Below, in pieces: positions 41,436 through 52,700 of a stretch of 64,000 nt of DNA. The notes under the pieces were generated by a model that saw only the letters and a list, made by a program, of their open reading frames with translations, was not told the origin of the DNA and searched no databases. Numbering within the stretch: the stretch's first letter is position 1; each line of letters opens with the position of its first letter. The translations under genes and the position numbers were made by a program. Origin of the DNA: an uncultured Aquimarina sp. (lineage in GTDB: Bacteria > Bacteroidota > Bacteroidia > Flavobacteriales > Flavobacteriaceae); the NCBI RefSeq assembly GCF_947495315.1, contig NZ_CANLYD010000021.1, positions 1 to 64,000 on the forward strand, written 5' to 3'.

Positions 41436-43220
41436 TTATCTTGTAAAATTAATCAGCTTTCTTCTGTAAGCAGTTAATAATTTGGATTTAGAGATAAAAC
41501 CGTGATATTTTCCATCTTTAATGACGGGTAAGTTCCAGGCTCCGGTATCCTGAAATTTACGCATAGCAATTTTAGGATCATCATCTTCATAAATAATTGC
41601 CGTAACTACCTGTGTCATTACCATTTCGACAGTAGTTTTATGATATAGAGAAATGTCAAACATAATATCTCTTATATCATCGAGTGTAACGATTCCTATC
41701 AAGATATTTGATTCATCAATAACAGGGAATAAGTTTCTATTAGATTTAGCAACTGCTTCACTTAGTAAGTGTTTCAGCGTATGTTCGGGGTTTACAGGGA
41801 TGAAATTAGTCTCTATACAGTCATCTAATTTCATAAGGGTAAGCACAGTCTGATCTTTGTCGTGAGTCAGTAAATATCCTTGCTCTGCTAGTTCTCGAGT
41901 ATAAATATTATGTTCAAGTCTATTTTTGGAAATAATAAAGGATATCGCTGTTGTGATCATTAGTGGCACAAACAGTTCATAACTGGAAGTAATTTCTGCA
42001 ATCAGAAATATCGAAGTAAGAGGTGCATGTAATACACCAGCAATTAATCCAGCCATTCCTAATAAGGTAAAGTTGGCTTCAGATACTTGAAACCCCATAC
42101 CTAGATTATTTATTATTTTAGAAACCACATTGCCTAAAGCACTACCCATAACCATCGTAGGGATTATAATTCCTCCTGATCCTCCCGCGGCAAAGGTAGC
42201 CGTCATCGCAATAGCTTTGAATATTGTAATTCCTGTTAATAATGCTATGGTCATCCAAATACTACTAGTCATATCATCAAAAGGAGTATTTCCAATTGCA
42301 GCTAGGTGGTTTCCATTAAGAAGATCATTGATAAAGCCTAAACCTTCACCATAAAGTGGAGGGATAAAGTATAGCATAACTCCAATAGCAACCCCACCAA
42401 TTAGTAAGCGGTGAATTTTTTTAGGAAAGCGATCAAAAAAATGCAGAATCCCAAAATACATTTTGGTAAAATAAATGGAAGCAATAGCTGTTCCAATTCC
42501 CAGAATTATATAAAAAGGAGTATCATAAATGTCAAACTTTTCTATGACATTAAAACTAAACAGTACTTCATCTCCAAGAAAGAAATAGGAAGTAATAATC
42601 GAAGATACTGAAGCAAATAATAGTGGTAACAACGAAGCTAAAGTTAAATCAAGACTAAATACTTCTACCGCAAAAACCAAACCGGCTAAAGGAGATTTAA
42701 ATACAGCAGAGATAGCACCTGCTGCTGCACAACCAATTAATAAAAATCGGGTTTTACTGTCTAATTTAAATAGCGAACTAATATTTGAACTCAAAGTTGA
42801 ACCTGAGCCTACTGCGGGTCCTAATAATCCAACAGAACCTCCAAAACCAACAGTTATTGGAGCGAGAAGAAGTGGCAAGTATCCGCTCAATGGTTTTATC
42901 TTCCCATCTTTTTTGGAAAGAGAATATAAAATCAACGGAATGGCTGATTTAACATCCTTTTTGATTATAAATTTAGTAACCACATATACAATAAGAAGTC
43001 CAATTATAGGAATGACAAAATAGAACGATGTTTGCCAAGAGATAATATCACTTTCTAGAACTACCTGGATTAAATGGGTGATGTTCTTTAGCAGAAGAGA
43101 TATGAGGCCAGCACAGAATCCAACAAGTATGCTAAGTATAAGGACAAAGTTTTTATTAGAAATGTGACGATATCGCCAAATCAAAAACCTATGAAGTAGT
43201 GTCTTTTTTTTAGTTGGCAT
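41436..43220 (-). CDS. CLC-family chloride channel/transporter with CBS domains, gating Glu replaced
   Basis: The 594-residue protein has 10 or more membrane segments (about 25-440) and two CBS motifs in its cytoplasmic tail (about 455-590; LIGIVTLDDIRDIMFD, KYHGFISKSKLL). CLC motifs are recognisable: KSAIP for GSGIP (about 91-95), GGSVGLLGPAVGSG (about 127-140) for the GREGP region, and AGGSGGIIIPT for the third anion-binding loop. The residue matching E. coli Glu148, the gate and proton carrier, is Leu133 here. That predicts passive chloride channel behaviour or a changed ion. It is transcribed alone, with a hairpin just ahead of its start. Confidence 0.92.
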   Translation of the reverse strand: MPTKKKTLLHRFLIWRYRHISNKNFVLILSILVGFCAGLISLLLKNITHLIQVVLESDIISWQTSFYFVIPIIGLLIVYVVTKFIIKKDVKSAIPLILYSLSKKDGKIKPLSGYLPLLLAPITVGFGGSVGLLGPAVGSGSTLSSNISSLFKLDSKTRFLLIGCAAAGAISAVFKSPLAGLVFAVEVFSLDLTLASLLPLLFASVSSIITSYFFLGDEVLFSFNVIEKFDIYDTPFYIILGIGTAIASIYFTKMYFGILHFFDRFPKKIHRLLIGGVAIGVMLYFIPPLYGEGLGFINDLLNGNHLAAIGNTPFDDMTSSIWMTIALLTGITIFKAIAMTATFAAGGSGGIIIPTMVMGSALGNVVSKIINNLGMGFQVSEANFTLLGMAGLIAGVLHAPLTSIFLIAEITSSYELFVPLMITTAISFIISKNRLEHNIYTRELAEQGYLLTHDKDQTVLTLMKLDDCIETNFIPVNPEHTLKHLLSEAVAKSNRNLFPVIDESNILIGIVTLDDIRDIMFDISLYHKTTVEMVMTQVVTAIIYEDDDPKIAMRKFQDTGAWNLPVIKDGKYHGFISKSKLLTAYRRKLINFTR

Positions 43221-43228
43221 TGTATAGG

Positions 43229-43248
43229 TTAGTCTTGGTTCAGACTAA
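43229..43248 (-). promoter_or_regulatory. Hairpin/operator-like repeat before the CLC gene start
   Basis: TTAGTCT (43229-43235) and AGACTAA (43242-43248) form a perfect 7-bp inverted repeat with a 6-base spacer, ending 8 bases before the ATG. It could hide the ribosome site or bind a regulator. Confidence 0.4.
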
Positions 43249-43255
43249 AGGTAAC

Positions 43256-43279
43256 AAAAAATCCCGCTTTTGGCGGGAT
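43256..43279 (-). terminator. aspS terminator
   Basis: ATCCCGC/GCGGGAT (43261-43267 with 43273-43279) with a 5-base loop. The A-run at 43256-43261 is the U-tract on the minus strand, 9 bases past the aspS stop. Confidence 0.88.
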
Positions 43280-43287
43280 GTTTTGTT

Positions 43288-45036
43288 TTATAAATCTAGT
43301 TGAATATGTAATTCCTTAAGCTGTTCCTTGTCAATATTAGCAGGAGCGTCTATCATTACATCTCGCCCACTATTGTTTTTAGGGAATGCGATAAAATCTC
43401 GTATAGTTTCCTGACCTCCAAGAATGGCGACTAATCGATCAAACCCAAATGCAATTCCTCCATGTGGAGGAGCGCCATATTGAAATGCATCCATCAAGAA
43501 ACCAAATTGTTCTTTTGCCTCTTCCGGAGTAAATCCTAAATGATCAAACATTAGAGCTTGAGTTTCTTTATCATGAATACGAATGGATCCACCTCCTATT
43601 TCATTACCGTTTAATACTAAATCATATGCATTAGCTCTTACATCGCCGGGTTTAGAGTCTAAAAGAGGAATGTCTTCTGGTTTTGGAGAAGTAAAAGGGT
43701 GGTGCATCGCGTGATAACGCTCTGTATCCTCATCCCATTCTAATAATGGAAAATCTACTACCCATAATGGAGCAAACTCTTCTGGATTCCTTAAGCCTAG
43801 TCGCTCAGCAAGTTCCATTCTCAAAGCACTTAACTGTCCTCTAACTTTATTTGCTTGTCCAGAAAGCACACAAATAAGATCTCCAGCTTTTGCACCAGTA
43901 GTTTCTGCCCATTTTGAGAGATCTTCCTGATCATAGAACTTATCTACGGATGATTTAAAGCTTCCATCTTCATTACATTTTACATATACCATTCCAAGTG
44001 CTCCCACTTGTGGACGTTTTACCCAATCAATAAGCTTATCGATCTCTTTTCTTGTGTATGAAGCACCGCCAGGAACGGCAATTCCAACTACCAATTCAGC
44101 ATCGTTAAAAACCTTAAATTCTTTATGTTGAGAGACTTCATTAAGTTCTCCGAATTTCATGCCGAAACGAATATCTGGTTTGTCATTACCATACGTACGC
44201 ATAGCGTCGTCATAGGTCATTCTTGGGAAATCGCTAATTTCCTGACCTTTTATATCCTTAATCAAATGACGAGTAAATCCTTCAAAAATATTCAAAATAT
44301 CTTCTTGTTCTACAAAAGCCATTTCGCAGTCAATCTGTGTGAATTCCGGTTGTCTGTCTGCTCTAAGATCTTCATCTCTAAAACATTTTACAATCTGGAA
44401 ATACTTGTCCATTCCACCAACCATTAGCAGCTGTTTAAATGTCTGAGGAGATTGAGGTAACGCGTAGAATTGACCTTCATTCATACGAGAAGGTACTACA
44501 AAATCACGTGCTCCTTCGGGAGTTGATTTGATAAGATATGGTGTTTCTACTTCGATAAATCCCTCTTCAGATAGATAGTTACGAACTTTCATCGCTACCT
44601 GATGACGAAACATTAAGCTATTTTTCACAGGATTTCGTCTAATATCCAGATATCGATATTTCATTCTGATATCTTCACCACCATCGGTTTCATCTTCTAT
44701 GGTAAATGGAGGAACCAGAGCTCCATTAAGAACTTGTAATTCTGTAACTAAAATCTCAATATCGCCTGTTAGCATATTTGGATTTTTAGATTCACGTTCA
44801 ATAACAGTTCCTTTAACCTGTATTACAAACTCGCGACCCAGAGTTTTGGCCTTTTCTACAACATCAGCGGGTGTACGTTCTTCATCAAAAATTAATTGTG
44901 TAATACCATATCGATCTCTTAGATCTACCCAAATCATAAAACCCTTATCTCGTGCTTTTTGCACCCATCCCGATAAGGTTACTTCTTTATTAATATCTGA
45001 GGTGCGTAATTCACCACAAGAATGACTTCTATACAT
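43288..45036 (-). CDS. aspS: Aspartyl-tRNA synthetase
   Basis: The 582-residue class IIb synthetase charges tRNA-Asp. It has an N-terminal OB-fold anticodon-binding domain (about 1-105; SGWVQKARDKGFMIWVDLRDRYG split across the fold) and a catalytic core. Motif 2 is FRDEDLRADRQPEFTQID, the bacterial insertion (GAD) domain lies at about 290-400, and motif 3 is GIAFGFDRLVAILGG near the end. Full length for the bacterial type. It is monocistronic between the CLC gene and the divergent SusC gene, with its own terminator. Confidence 0.98.
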   Translation of the reverse strand: MYRSHSCGELRTSDINKEVTLSGWVQKARDKGFMIWVDLRDRYGITQLIFDEERTPADVVEKAKTLGREFVIQVKGTVIERESKNPNMLTGDIEILVTELQVLNGALVPPFTIEDETDGGEDIRMKYRYLDIRRNPVKNSLMFRHQVAMKVRNYLSEEGFIEVETPYLIKSTPEGARDFVVPSRMNEGQFYALPQSPQTFKQLLMVGGMDKYFQIVKCFRDEDLRADRQPEFTQIDCEMAFVEQEDILNIFEGFTRHLIKDIKGQEISDFPRMTYDDAMRTYGNDKPDIRFGMKFGELNEVSQHKEFKVFNDAELVVGIAVPGGASYTRKEIDKLIDWVKRPQVGALGMVYVKCNEDGSFKSSVDKFYDQEDLSKWAETTGAKAGDLICVLSGQANKVRGQLSALRMELAERLGLRNPEEFAPLWVVDFPLLEWDEDTERYHAMHHPFTSPKPEDIPLLDSKPGDVRANAYDLVLNGNEIGGGSIRIHDKETQALMFDHLGFTPEEAKEQFGFLMDAFQYGAPPHGGIAFGFDRLVAILGGQETIRDFIAFPKNNSGRDVMIDAPANIDKEQLKELHIQLDL

Positions 45037-45138
45037 AGCTAGTTGTTAAGGCTGCAAAAATAAGAAGTTTAATATTAAATGTATGGAGTTTTTGCGAAAA
45101 TGAAGATGTAAAGTAAAAATGAATTGACTATTAAAACA

Positions 45139-45171
45139 ACTATGGTTTTACTATAGTTTTGTTATGGTTTA
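45139..45171 (+). promoter_or_regulatory. Three 11-bp tandem repeats upstream of susC
   Basis: ACTATGGTTTT, ACTATAGTTTT and GTTATGGTTTA stand head to tail at 45139, 45150 and 45161, one helical turn apart, 111 bases before the SusC start. This looks like an array of half-sites for a regulator. The whole aspS-susC gap is 245 bases. Confidence 0.5.
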
Positions 45172-45281
45172 AACTTATATTAATTTGAAAATCAGCTAGT
45201 TCTGGACTAACATATGTTAGCTTTAACTTTTTTTTGTAAGAATGTTTTAATAGATTTAGCCAAACTTATAAACAAATCATT

Positions 45282-48254
45282 ATGAAAAAAAAATCACAAA
45301 TTAGCAAGGGGCTTTTGCTATTCTTGTTTTTCTTTCCGGTTGTGTTACTAGCACAAGAGACAATTACAGGGAAGGTAATCAATGAAAGTACCGGAGAAGG
45401 GGTCTCTTTTATCAACATCGTAGAAGACGGCACCAATAATGGAACTTCCAGTGATATTGATGGTAGTTTTTCACTTACTGTCAATAATTTTCCAGTAACA
45501 CTACGGGTGTTTTCTATCGGATTTACAACTAAAATGGTTAATGTTGATAGTGCAGGGCCTATTACAATCCAGGTGGAAGAATCATTAGAAGCATTGGATG
45601 AAATAGTTGTAACTGGATTGGCAACTTCTGTAAAAAGAAGTAACTCCGCTAATGCAGTAGCATCGGTATCTGCTGAAGAATTAGCTGGTTTAACTCCACC
45701 TCAGACTTTAGATGGTGCTTTAGCGGGTAAATTTGCAGGTGCTTTGATAACAAAGAGTTCTGGTGCTCCAGGAGGAGGTATATCTGTTAAGTTGAGAGGG
45801 GTAACTTCTATTAATGGTAATTCTCAACCTTTATATATTGTAGATGGAGTATATGTGAATAATAATAGTATCTCAGGAGCTGGTTTAAATGCAGTTTCTG
45901 GTGCAGCTTCTGGAGGAAATGCTTCTAGTCAGGATAATCCGTCTAACAGAATTGCGGATATCAATCCTGATGATATTGAAAGTGTAGAAGTATTAAAAGG
46001 AGCATCTGCGGCTGCAATTTATGGAGCCAGAGCAGCAGCTGGGGTAATAATTATTACCACTAAAAAAGGAAAAAGAGGGAAAACTAAGGTTTCTTTTTCA
46101 CAAGATTTTGGATTTAACGTAATTCTTAACCCTTTAGGGCAAAGAAATTTCACAGAGGCAACTGCAGAAACATCATTTGGTGCAGGAAATGGGGCATTAT
46201 TTATTGCTGCTAGGGATAATGGAACACTCATTGACTATGAGGACGAGATTTATGGAGAAGAAGGTTTTATCTCCAATAGTAGCGTTAATATATCTGGAGG
46301 ATCTGATAATACTCTGTTCTATGCTGCTTTTTCTAATAATGAAGAAGATGGAATTGTTGATAATACAGGATACAACAGAAAATCTATTCGTTTTAATTTA
46401 GATCATGATTTTTTAGATAAAAGAGCTAAACTTACCTTGACGAGTAACTATGTCGATTCTCAGTCAGATAGAGGTTTTTTTAATAACGATAATACAGGAA
46501 CTACTATTGGAGTTTCGTTGACATCTACACCACCTTGGGCACAATTATTTCCAGATGCTAATGGAAATTATCCTGATAACATATATGGTTCTTCAAACCC
46601 ACTACAGACAAGGGATTTAATTACGAATAGAGAAGATGTAAATAGATTTATTGTTGGGGGTACATTAGACGTTAAATTATTTGAAAATGATAACTCTAAC
46701 TTAAAGTTGATTTTAAGAGGAGGGGTTGATTATTATGAATTAATAACAACAGCAATTTTTCCTGAAACATTACAGTTTCAAAGACCAGACCAAGGAGGTT
46801 TAAACGGAGTTAGTGCTTTGGGAACTACAGAAAATAAAGATGCTAATTATTCTGCCTTCTTAGTTCATAACTATACGACTAGTAGTGATCTTAACTTTAG
46901 AACACAGGCAGGTATCACAAAACAAACATTTTCTAGGAATACGGTTAGAAATGTGACAAGTGATTTAATAGCAGCCCAAACCAATTTGGATCAGGGAGCA
47001 AATGTTAGTGTAACTCAATTTAGATTGGAACAAGAAGACGTTGGTTTCTTTGTTCAGGAAGAGTTAAATTATCAAGACAAAATTATTGGGACAATTGGTG
47101 TAAGAGGAGATCAATCAAGTAATAATGGCGATGCTAATGAATTGTTTTATTATCCAAAAGCTTCTGCCGCTATAAATTTACACAAATTTGATTTTTGGAA
47201 AGTTCCTGTTTTAAATCAGTTTAAGATTAGAGCAGCGTATGGTGAAGCTGGAAATTTTGCTCCTAATGGTGCTTTATTTACTGCATACACTAATTCACTA
47301 ATTGATGGAAATGTAGGGATAATTGTTCCACTTACTCTTGGTGATCCGGATATTTCTCCAGAAAAGCAAAAGGAATTAGAGGTAGGTTTTGATGCTAGCT
47401 TTTTGGATAGCAGGGTTAATCTTGAGTTCTCATATTATAATAAATCAGTAGACGATTTGATTCTTCAAGCAAACGCAGAACCATCTTCTGGTTTTACAAC
47501 TAGATTTACAAATGCCGGTAATTTAGAAAACAGAGGTATTGAGATAGCTTTGAATGCAAATGTTTTGCAAAACGAAGATTTCGATTGGAGTACTAATTTA
47601 TTGTTTTTTACGAATACTTCAGAAATTACAAAATTAGAAGTCGCTCCTTTTAACTTAGGAGGTTTTGGAACAGGTCTTGGTACTTTTAGAATTGAAGAGG
47701 GGAGAAGTGCTACACAAATTGTTGGTAACAATGCTGATGGAGATTTAGTAGTTTTAGGGGATGCTGAACCTGATTTTCAAATGACTTGGACAAATAATTT
47801 GCGATATAAGGATTTTACACTATCGTTTCTATGGCACTGGAAAAAAGGAGGAGATAATGTCAATCTTACTAGTTTGTTAACCGATTTTGGAGGAACCAGT
47901 GTTGATTATGATGATTTTGATTTCGATCCTAACGTTGCTAATGGAGATTTTAGAGTTGCTGCATTCTTTGCAGGAAATGCAACCCCTTTTGTAGAGGACG
48001 CCTCTTATCTAAGATTAAGAGAAATAGGATTATATTATAATTTCCCAAGCAAAGTAAGAGAAAAAATTTTTAGAGGATATGTTTCAAATTTAAAAATCGG
48101 TTTTTCTGGAAATAACTTGATTAATATTTTTGATTACAATAGTTATGATCCAGAGGTTTCTAATTTCGGATCCAACGGATTATCGACAGGAGTGGAAGTT
48201 ACACCATTTCCATCTGCTAAACGTTACTTACTTCATCTAGCAGTTGATTTTTAA
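45282..48254 (+). CDS. SusC/RagA-type TonB-linked outer membrane protein
   Basis: The 990-residue protein has a signal peptide (about 1-24, LLAQ), a CarboxypepD_reg-like domain (about 27-100), and a TonB-box/plug region (about 105-235). The plug has ALDEIVVTGLATSVKR, VKLRGVTSINGNSQPLYIVDG and the Ala-rich VLKGASAAAIYGARAAAGVI hallmark of SusC. A 22-strand barrel follows, with a C-terminal aromatic end (LAVDF). It imports ligands bound by the SusD partner encoded directly downstream. No carbohydrate-active enzyme or sigma/anti-sigma pair is adjacent, so the substrate (peptide, glycan or other) is open. Confidence 0.95.
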   Translation: MKKKSQISKGLLLFLFFFPVVLLAQETITGKVINESTGEGVSFINIVEDGTNNGTSSDIDGSFSLTVNNFPVTLRVFSIGFTTKMVNVDSAGPITIQVEESLEALDEIVVTGLATSVKRSNSANAVASVSAEELAGLTPPQTLDGALAGKFAGALITKSSGAPGGGISVKLRGVTSINGNSQPLYIVDGVYVNNNSISGAGLNAVSGAASGGNASSQDNPSNRIADINPDDIESVEVLKGASAAAIYGARAAAGVIIITTKKGKRGKTKVSFSQDFGFNVILNPLGQRNFTEATAETSFGAGNGALFIAARDNGTLIDYEDEIYGEEGFISNSSVNISGGSDNTLFYAAFSNNEEDGIVDNTGYNRKSIRFNLDHDFLDKRAKLTLTSNYVDSQSDRGFFNNDNTGTTIGVSLTSTPPWAQLFPDANGNYPDNIYGSSNPLQTRDLITNREDVNRFIVGGTLDVKLFENDNSNLKLILRGGVDYYELITTAIFPETLQFQRPDQGGLNGVSALGTTENKDANYSAFLVHNYTTSSDLNFRTQAGITKQTFSRNTVRNVTSDLIAAQTNLDQGANVSVTQFRLEQEDVGFFVQEELNYQDKIIGTIGVRGDQSSNNGDANELFYYPKASAAINLHKFDFWKVPVLNQFKIRAAYGEAGNFAPNGALFTAYTNSLIDGNVGIIVPLTLGDPDISPEKQKELEVGFDASFLDSRVNLEFSYYNKSVDDLILQANAEPSSGFTTRFTNAGNLENRGIEIALNANVLQNEDFDWSTNLLFFTNTSEITKLEVAPFNLGGFGTGLGTFRIEEGRSATQIVGNNADGDLVVLGDAEPDFQMTWTNNLRYKDFTLSFLWHWKKGGDNVNLTSLLTDFGGTSVDYDDFDFDPNVANGDFRVAAFFAGNATPFVEDASYLRLREIGLYYNFPSKVREKIFRGYVSNLKIGFSGNNLINIFDYNSYDPEVSNFGSNGLSTGVEVTPFPSAKRYLLHLAVDF

Positions 48255-48273
48255 ACCAAAAATTATAAGAAAA

Positions 48274-49653
48274 ATGAAAATATTTAGAAATATATTTATA
48301 ATGATGCTGTCTTCGATAACTATTCTATCCTGCGATATCGAAGATGCAACTAATTTAAATGGACCTACGACTGATTCAGTATCTTCTGATCTGTCAAGAG
48401 CTGAATTAATACAAACTATATCTGGAGTGCTTTCTGATATGAGAACTCGATTAGGTACTCAAGTGGATGCTCAATCCGTTGCAGGGAGAGATTATTGGAG
48501 AGTGCAGAGTTCTGATCCTAGATGGACTGCTGATTTATTAACAGGTACAGTAGACAATAATACATTTTATACTACTGCACCTTATTCTTCGAGGTATGCC
48601 ACAATTAAAGGGGTTAATTTAATTTTGGAAGGGTTGGCAAATACTTCGGCAGATTTTACAACCGAAGAAATCGCTGCAACTAAAGGTTTTGCAAATACAA
48701 TAATGGCGCATGAGTTTTTAATGTTATTGAATCAGCAATTTCAAAACGGTATAAGAATTGACGTTTCAGATCCTAATAATTTGGGCCCATTTGTAAGTTA
48801 TGATGAGGGATTAACAGCTGTATTTAACATGTTAACGTCTGCGGCTACTGATTTATCTAATGGTGGAACCGAGTTTCCTTTTACAGTACCTTCTGGATTT
48901 GATGGTATAGAAGGTGCTTCTGGGATTCCTGATATGCCTGAAAATGATGTAGTATCACCTGCTGATTTTATAACATTTACTAATGCAATAGCAGCGAGAG
49001 TAGAGGCATATAGAGGTAATTATGCTTCCGTGAACACCCTACTACAGAATTCTTTTATGGACATGGGAGGAGATTTATCCGCAGGTGCTTATTTTACTTT
49101 TTCACTAACGGGTGCGGATATTGCTAACCCTTTGTTTTTTGCTTTGAATTCTACGATTGCGAATGCAAGATTAGCTCATCCATCTTTTATTGCAGATGCG
49201 GAAGCAGGAGATACTAGACTTAGTAAGGTCGTTCTTAGGGATAGTGCTTTAGAAGTAAACGGACCGGATGGAGTTTCTAATTCCTCAGATGATCTAATCG
49301 GAGAATATGATGTATTCATTTATGAAAGCAATGTAGATCAAGTTTCAATTATAAGAAATGAAGAATTAATTTTGTTATCTGCTGAGGCAAATCATATAAC
49401 GAATCCGGCAGCAGCAGTGGCCGCAATTGATGTGATTAGAACATCAGCGGGACTACCTGCTTATAGTGGGGGTACTTCTCCTTCAGAATTAGTAGATGAG
49501 ATTCTTATTCAAAGACGATATTCTTTATATGCAGAGGGACATCGATGGGTAGATGTTAGAAGGTTTGATAGATTAGGTGATTTACCTATTGACAGACCTG
49601 GTGATGCTGTTTTTGAGCAGTTTCCAACACCTGATAATGAGAATCGTAATTGA
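48274..49653 (+). CDS. SusD/RagB-like outer membrane lipoprotein
   Basis: From the ATG at 48274 the protein has 459 residues. An in-frame TTG at 48244 would overlap susC and spoil the signal. The lipoprotein signal ends ILSC (Cys20). The body is helical with TPR-like pairs, and the C-terminal third has IIRNEELILLSAEAN and DEILIQRRYSLYAEGHRWVDVRRF, both characteristic of SusD-family ligand-binding proteins. It would sit as a lid on the SusC porin encoded 19 bases upstream. The perfect terminator after it ends the two-gene unit. Confidence 0.93.
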   Translation: MKIFRNIFIMMLSSITILSCDIEDATNLNGPTTDSVSSDLSRAELIQTISGVLSDMRTRLGTQVDAQSVAGRDYWRVQSSDPRWTADLLTGTVDNNTFYTTAPYSSRYATIKGVNLILEGLANTSADFTTEEIAATKGFANTIMAHEFLMLLNQQFQNGIRIDVSDPNNLGPFVSYDEGLTAVFNMLTSAATDLSNGGTEFPFTVPSGFDGIEGASGIPDMPENDVVSPADFITFTNAIAARVEAYRGNYASVNTLLQNSFMDMGGDLSAGAYFTFSLTGADIANPLFFALNSTIANARLAHPSFIADAEAGDTRLSKVVLRDSALEVNGPDGVSNSSDDLIGEYDVFIYESNVDQVSIIRNEELILLSAEANHITNPAAAVAAIDVIRTSAGLPAYSGGTSPSELVDEILIQRRYSLYAEGHRWVDVRRFDRLGDLPIDRPGDAVFEQFPTPDNENRN

Positions 49654-49676
49654 TCAAACAAAAGATTTTTTAAAAG

Positions 49677-49702
49677 AAACGCCGCTAATTAGCGGCGTTT
49701 TT
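49677..49702. terminator. Bidirectional terminator between susD and the RND gene
   Basis: The sequence 49677-49700 is a complete 24-base palindrome, AAACGCCGCTAA followed by its reverse complement, with T- and A-rich flanks. It lies between converging genes. Confidence 0.9.
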
Positions 49703-49728
49703 AATTCTATGATTTAAAAGTAAAAGAT

Positions 49729-52700
49729 TTAAACAGTTGCTGTAACTGGAGTTTCAGATTTTATAGTTTTTTTACTACTAAATCTTACTTTTACTTTATG
49801 GACTATAAAGAATAGACAAGGCACGATGATTAAGGTTAGGAATGTTGCGATAATCAAACCATAAATAACAGCCCAAGCTAATGGTCCCCAAAAAATTACG
49901 TTGTCACCTCCAATATAAATCTTAGGGTCAAATTCAGTAAATAGCGAGAAGAAATCGACATTAAATCCTACGGCCAAAGGAATCAATCCTAATACTGTAG
50001 TTATAGCTGTTAATATTACAGGCCTAAGACGTGCTCGACCTCCTTGAACTATCAATTTTCTAACTTCGTCATTTGGGAGTAGTTCATTCTCATCAAGATC
50101 GAGTTCTACTTTTTTACGGTCAATAAGCAATTGTGTATAATCTAATAATACTACTCCATTGTTTACCACAATTCCGGCTAATGAAATGATTCCCATCATC
50201 GTCATCATAATTACGAAGGCCGCTCCGGTAATTAAAATACCACCAAATACACCTATAAAACTAAGGAAAATGGCAATCATAATGATCGTTGGTTTAGATA
50301 TTGAGCTAAATTGAAAGATCAGTAATAACATAATTAACCCCAATCCGGAGAAAAATGCACCCATTAAAAATGACATTTGTTTATTTTGCTCTTCTATCTG
50401 ACCGGTATAATCTATTTTAACACCTCTTGGCAATTCCTTAAAACTAGCCATTTCTGTTTGTATTTGAGCTACTATAGCTCCTGCATCCGTGTATCCTGGT
50501 TGTAAGCCTGAATATACAGTCACCACTCGTTTGGTATCTTTATGTTTAACCGCACTAAACGACGAGGTGTTTTTTTGAGACGCAACAGCAGAAACAGGGA
50601 TCTCTTTTATTTTACCTGAAGCTTGGTCTCTAAACGTGATATTTTGATTAAATAATGCACTGGTGTTATATCGATTGTTTTCATCAAAACGAACATAAAT
50701 ATCATAATCTTCACCTTCCTTTTTGTAAACTCCTGCTTTCTCTCCAAAAATAGAACGACGTAATTGATTACCTACTTGACCCGCAGCCACACCTAGCTCA
50801 CCTGCTTTTTCTCGATCTACTACAACCTGCATAGCTGGCTTTCCTTTATTAACATCAATTTTTAGCTCTTCAATACCAGGAATATTTTTTTCATTGATGA
50901 AATTTCGCATCTGCTCGGCTATAGTTATTAATTCATCATAATCCGATCCTTCGATTTCTATATTAATAGGATATCCAGCTGGTGGCCCAACAGCATCCTT
51001 TTCTACCGATATTGCTACACCAGGATAAATTCCTTTTAATGCATCTTGTACTTTTTGTCGGAGTATTTCAGAATCTTTTCCATTTCTGAATTTATATTCT
51101 CTCATCGCGGCAATGATCTTAGCACGATGTGGCATTTCTGCACTGCTACCTCCATCTGTCAAAGGATTTCCGGCACCTTCTCCTACTTGTGATACCGCAG
51201 CTTCCACCAAGAAATTATAATCTTCACCTTCTACATATTCTTCGTCATTTATGACAGCATATACACGGTTTTCAATTTCTTTGGTAATTTTATTAGTTTT
51301 TTCAATATCCGTTCCTTGGGGATATTCGACATAAACAATAATTTGATTAGGTTTATTATCAGGGAAAAATTCGATTTTAGTACGTTGACTTGCTACAGAT
51401 GCTCCAAACATTCCGAATACAATAAATAATAAAAGGAAAGTTCCAGCTATAAATGCGTAGGTACGCCATCCTCTTAAAGCGAAGGTTAAAAATCTTTGAT
51501 AGCTGTTTTCTAACCATGTTAAGATTCTTTTTTGGAAGAAAAGAGCCGATTTTTTTAGCGCAAAACGATACACCCAAAACATAATCGCAGTAAAAATCAT
51601 TAATGTCCCCAAACCTCTGACAACACCTCCGAAAATCAAGATAAAGATTCCAAATCCGCCAAGTATAATACTTATTCTGATGAGTTGTTTTACTGTTAAT
51701 ACTTTTTCTCCGATCTCCATAAATCGGGATACTAACATAGAATTAATAAAAATTGCCACGAACAAAGAGGATCCCAAAACAACCGAAAGTGTAATTGGGA
51801 AGTAGATCATAAATTGTCCCATTACACCTGGCCACATACCCAGAGGTACAAAAGCGGCAACAGTAGTTGCGGTAGAAATAATAATAGGATATGCTATTTC
51901 TCCGATTCCTTTTTTTGCTGCTTCAATTCTGGACAGACCTTCTTCTTCCATCAATCGATATACATTTTCAACCACTACGATACCATTATCTACGAGCATT
52001 CCTAGTCCCATAATTAATGCAAATAGAATCATAGTATTCATAGTATATCCTAGTAAGGATAAGATCATAAAGGACATAAACATCGACATTGGGATTGCAA
52101 ATCCAACAAATAATGCATTTCTAAACCCTAAAAAGAATTGTAATACTCCTACTACCAATATAATCCCAAAAATAATATTGTTTACAAGGTCATCTACCTG
52201 ATTAATCGTTTTGGAAGACTGATCATTAGCAATACTAATATTTAAGTCTGTTGGAAATATATTTTCTTTAGCATCTTCAACAATAAGATTAATCTTTTCT
52301 GCAGCTTCCACCATGTTTTTACCAGAACGTTTTTTAACCTCTAGCATCACCACATTATCGCCAAATTCTCTGGCGTACGTAGTTTTGTCTTCTTCTTTAA
52401 AAGTTACTTTAGCAATATCTCGCAAGTAGACTGCACCGTTCTGAGATTTTACAACAAAATTGTCAAGTTCTAATGGCTGATCAATTTCTCCTAGGATTCT
52501 AATGGTTCTTCGTTGACCACTACTAATCATATTACCGGCGGACATGGTAACATTACCATTTCGGATCGTATTAATAACATCATCGAAACTTACTTTTGCG
52601 GCCATCATTTTATAGATGTCCACCGCAACTTCAACTTCTTTTTCCTGAGCACCCCTGATGTCAACACCTTTAATTTCCTTTAGATCTTCAATTTCATCTT

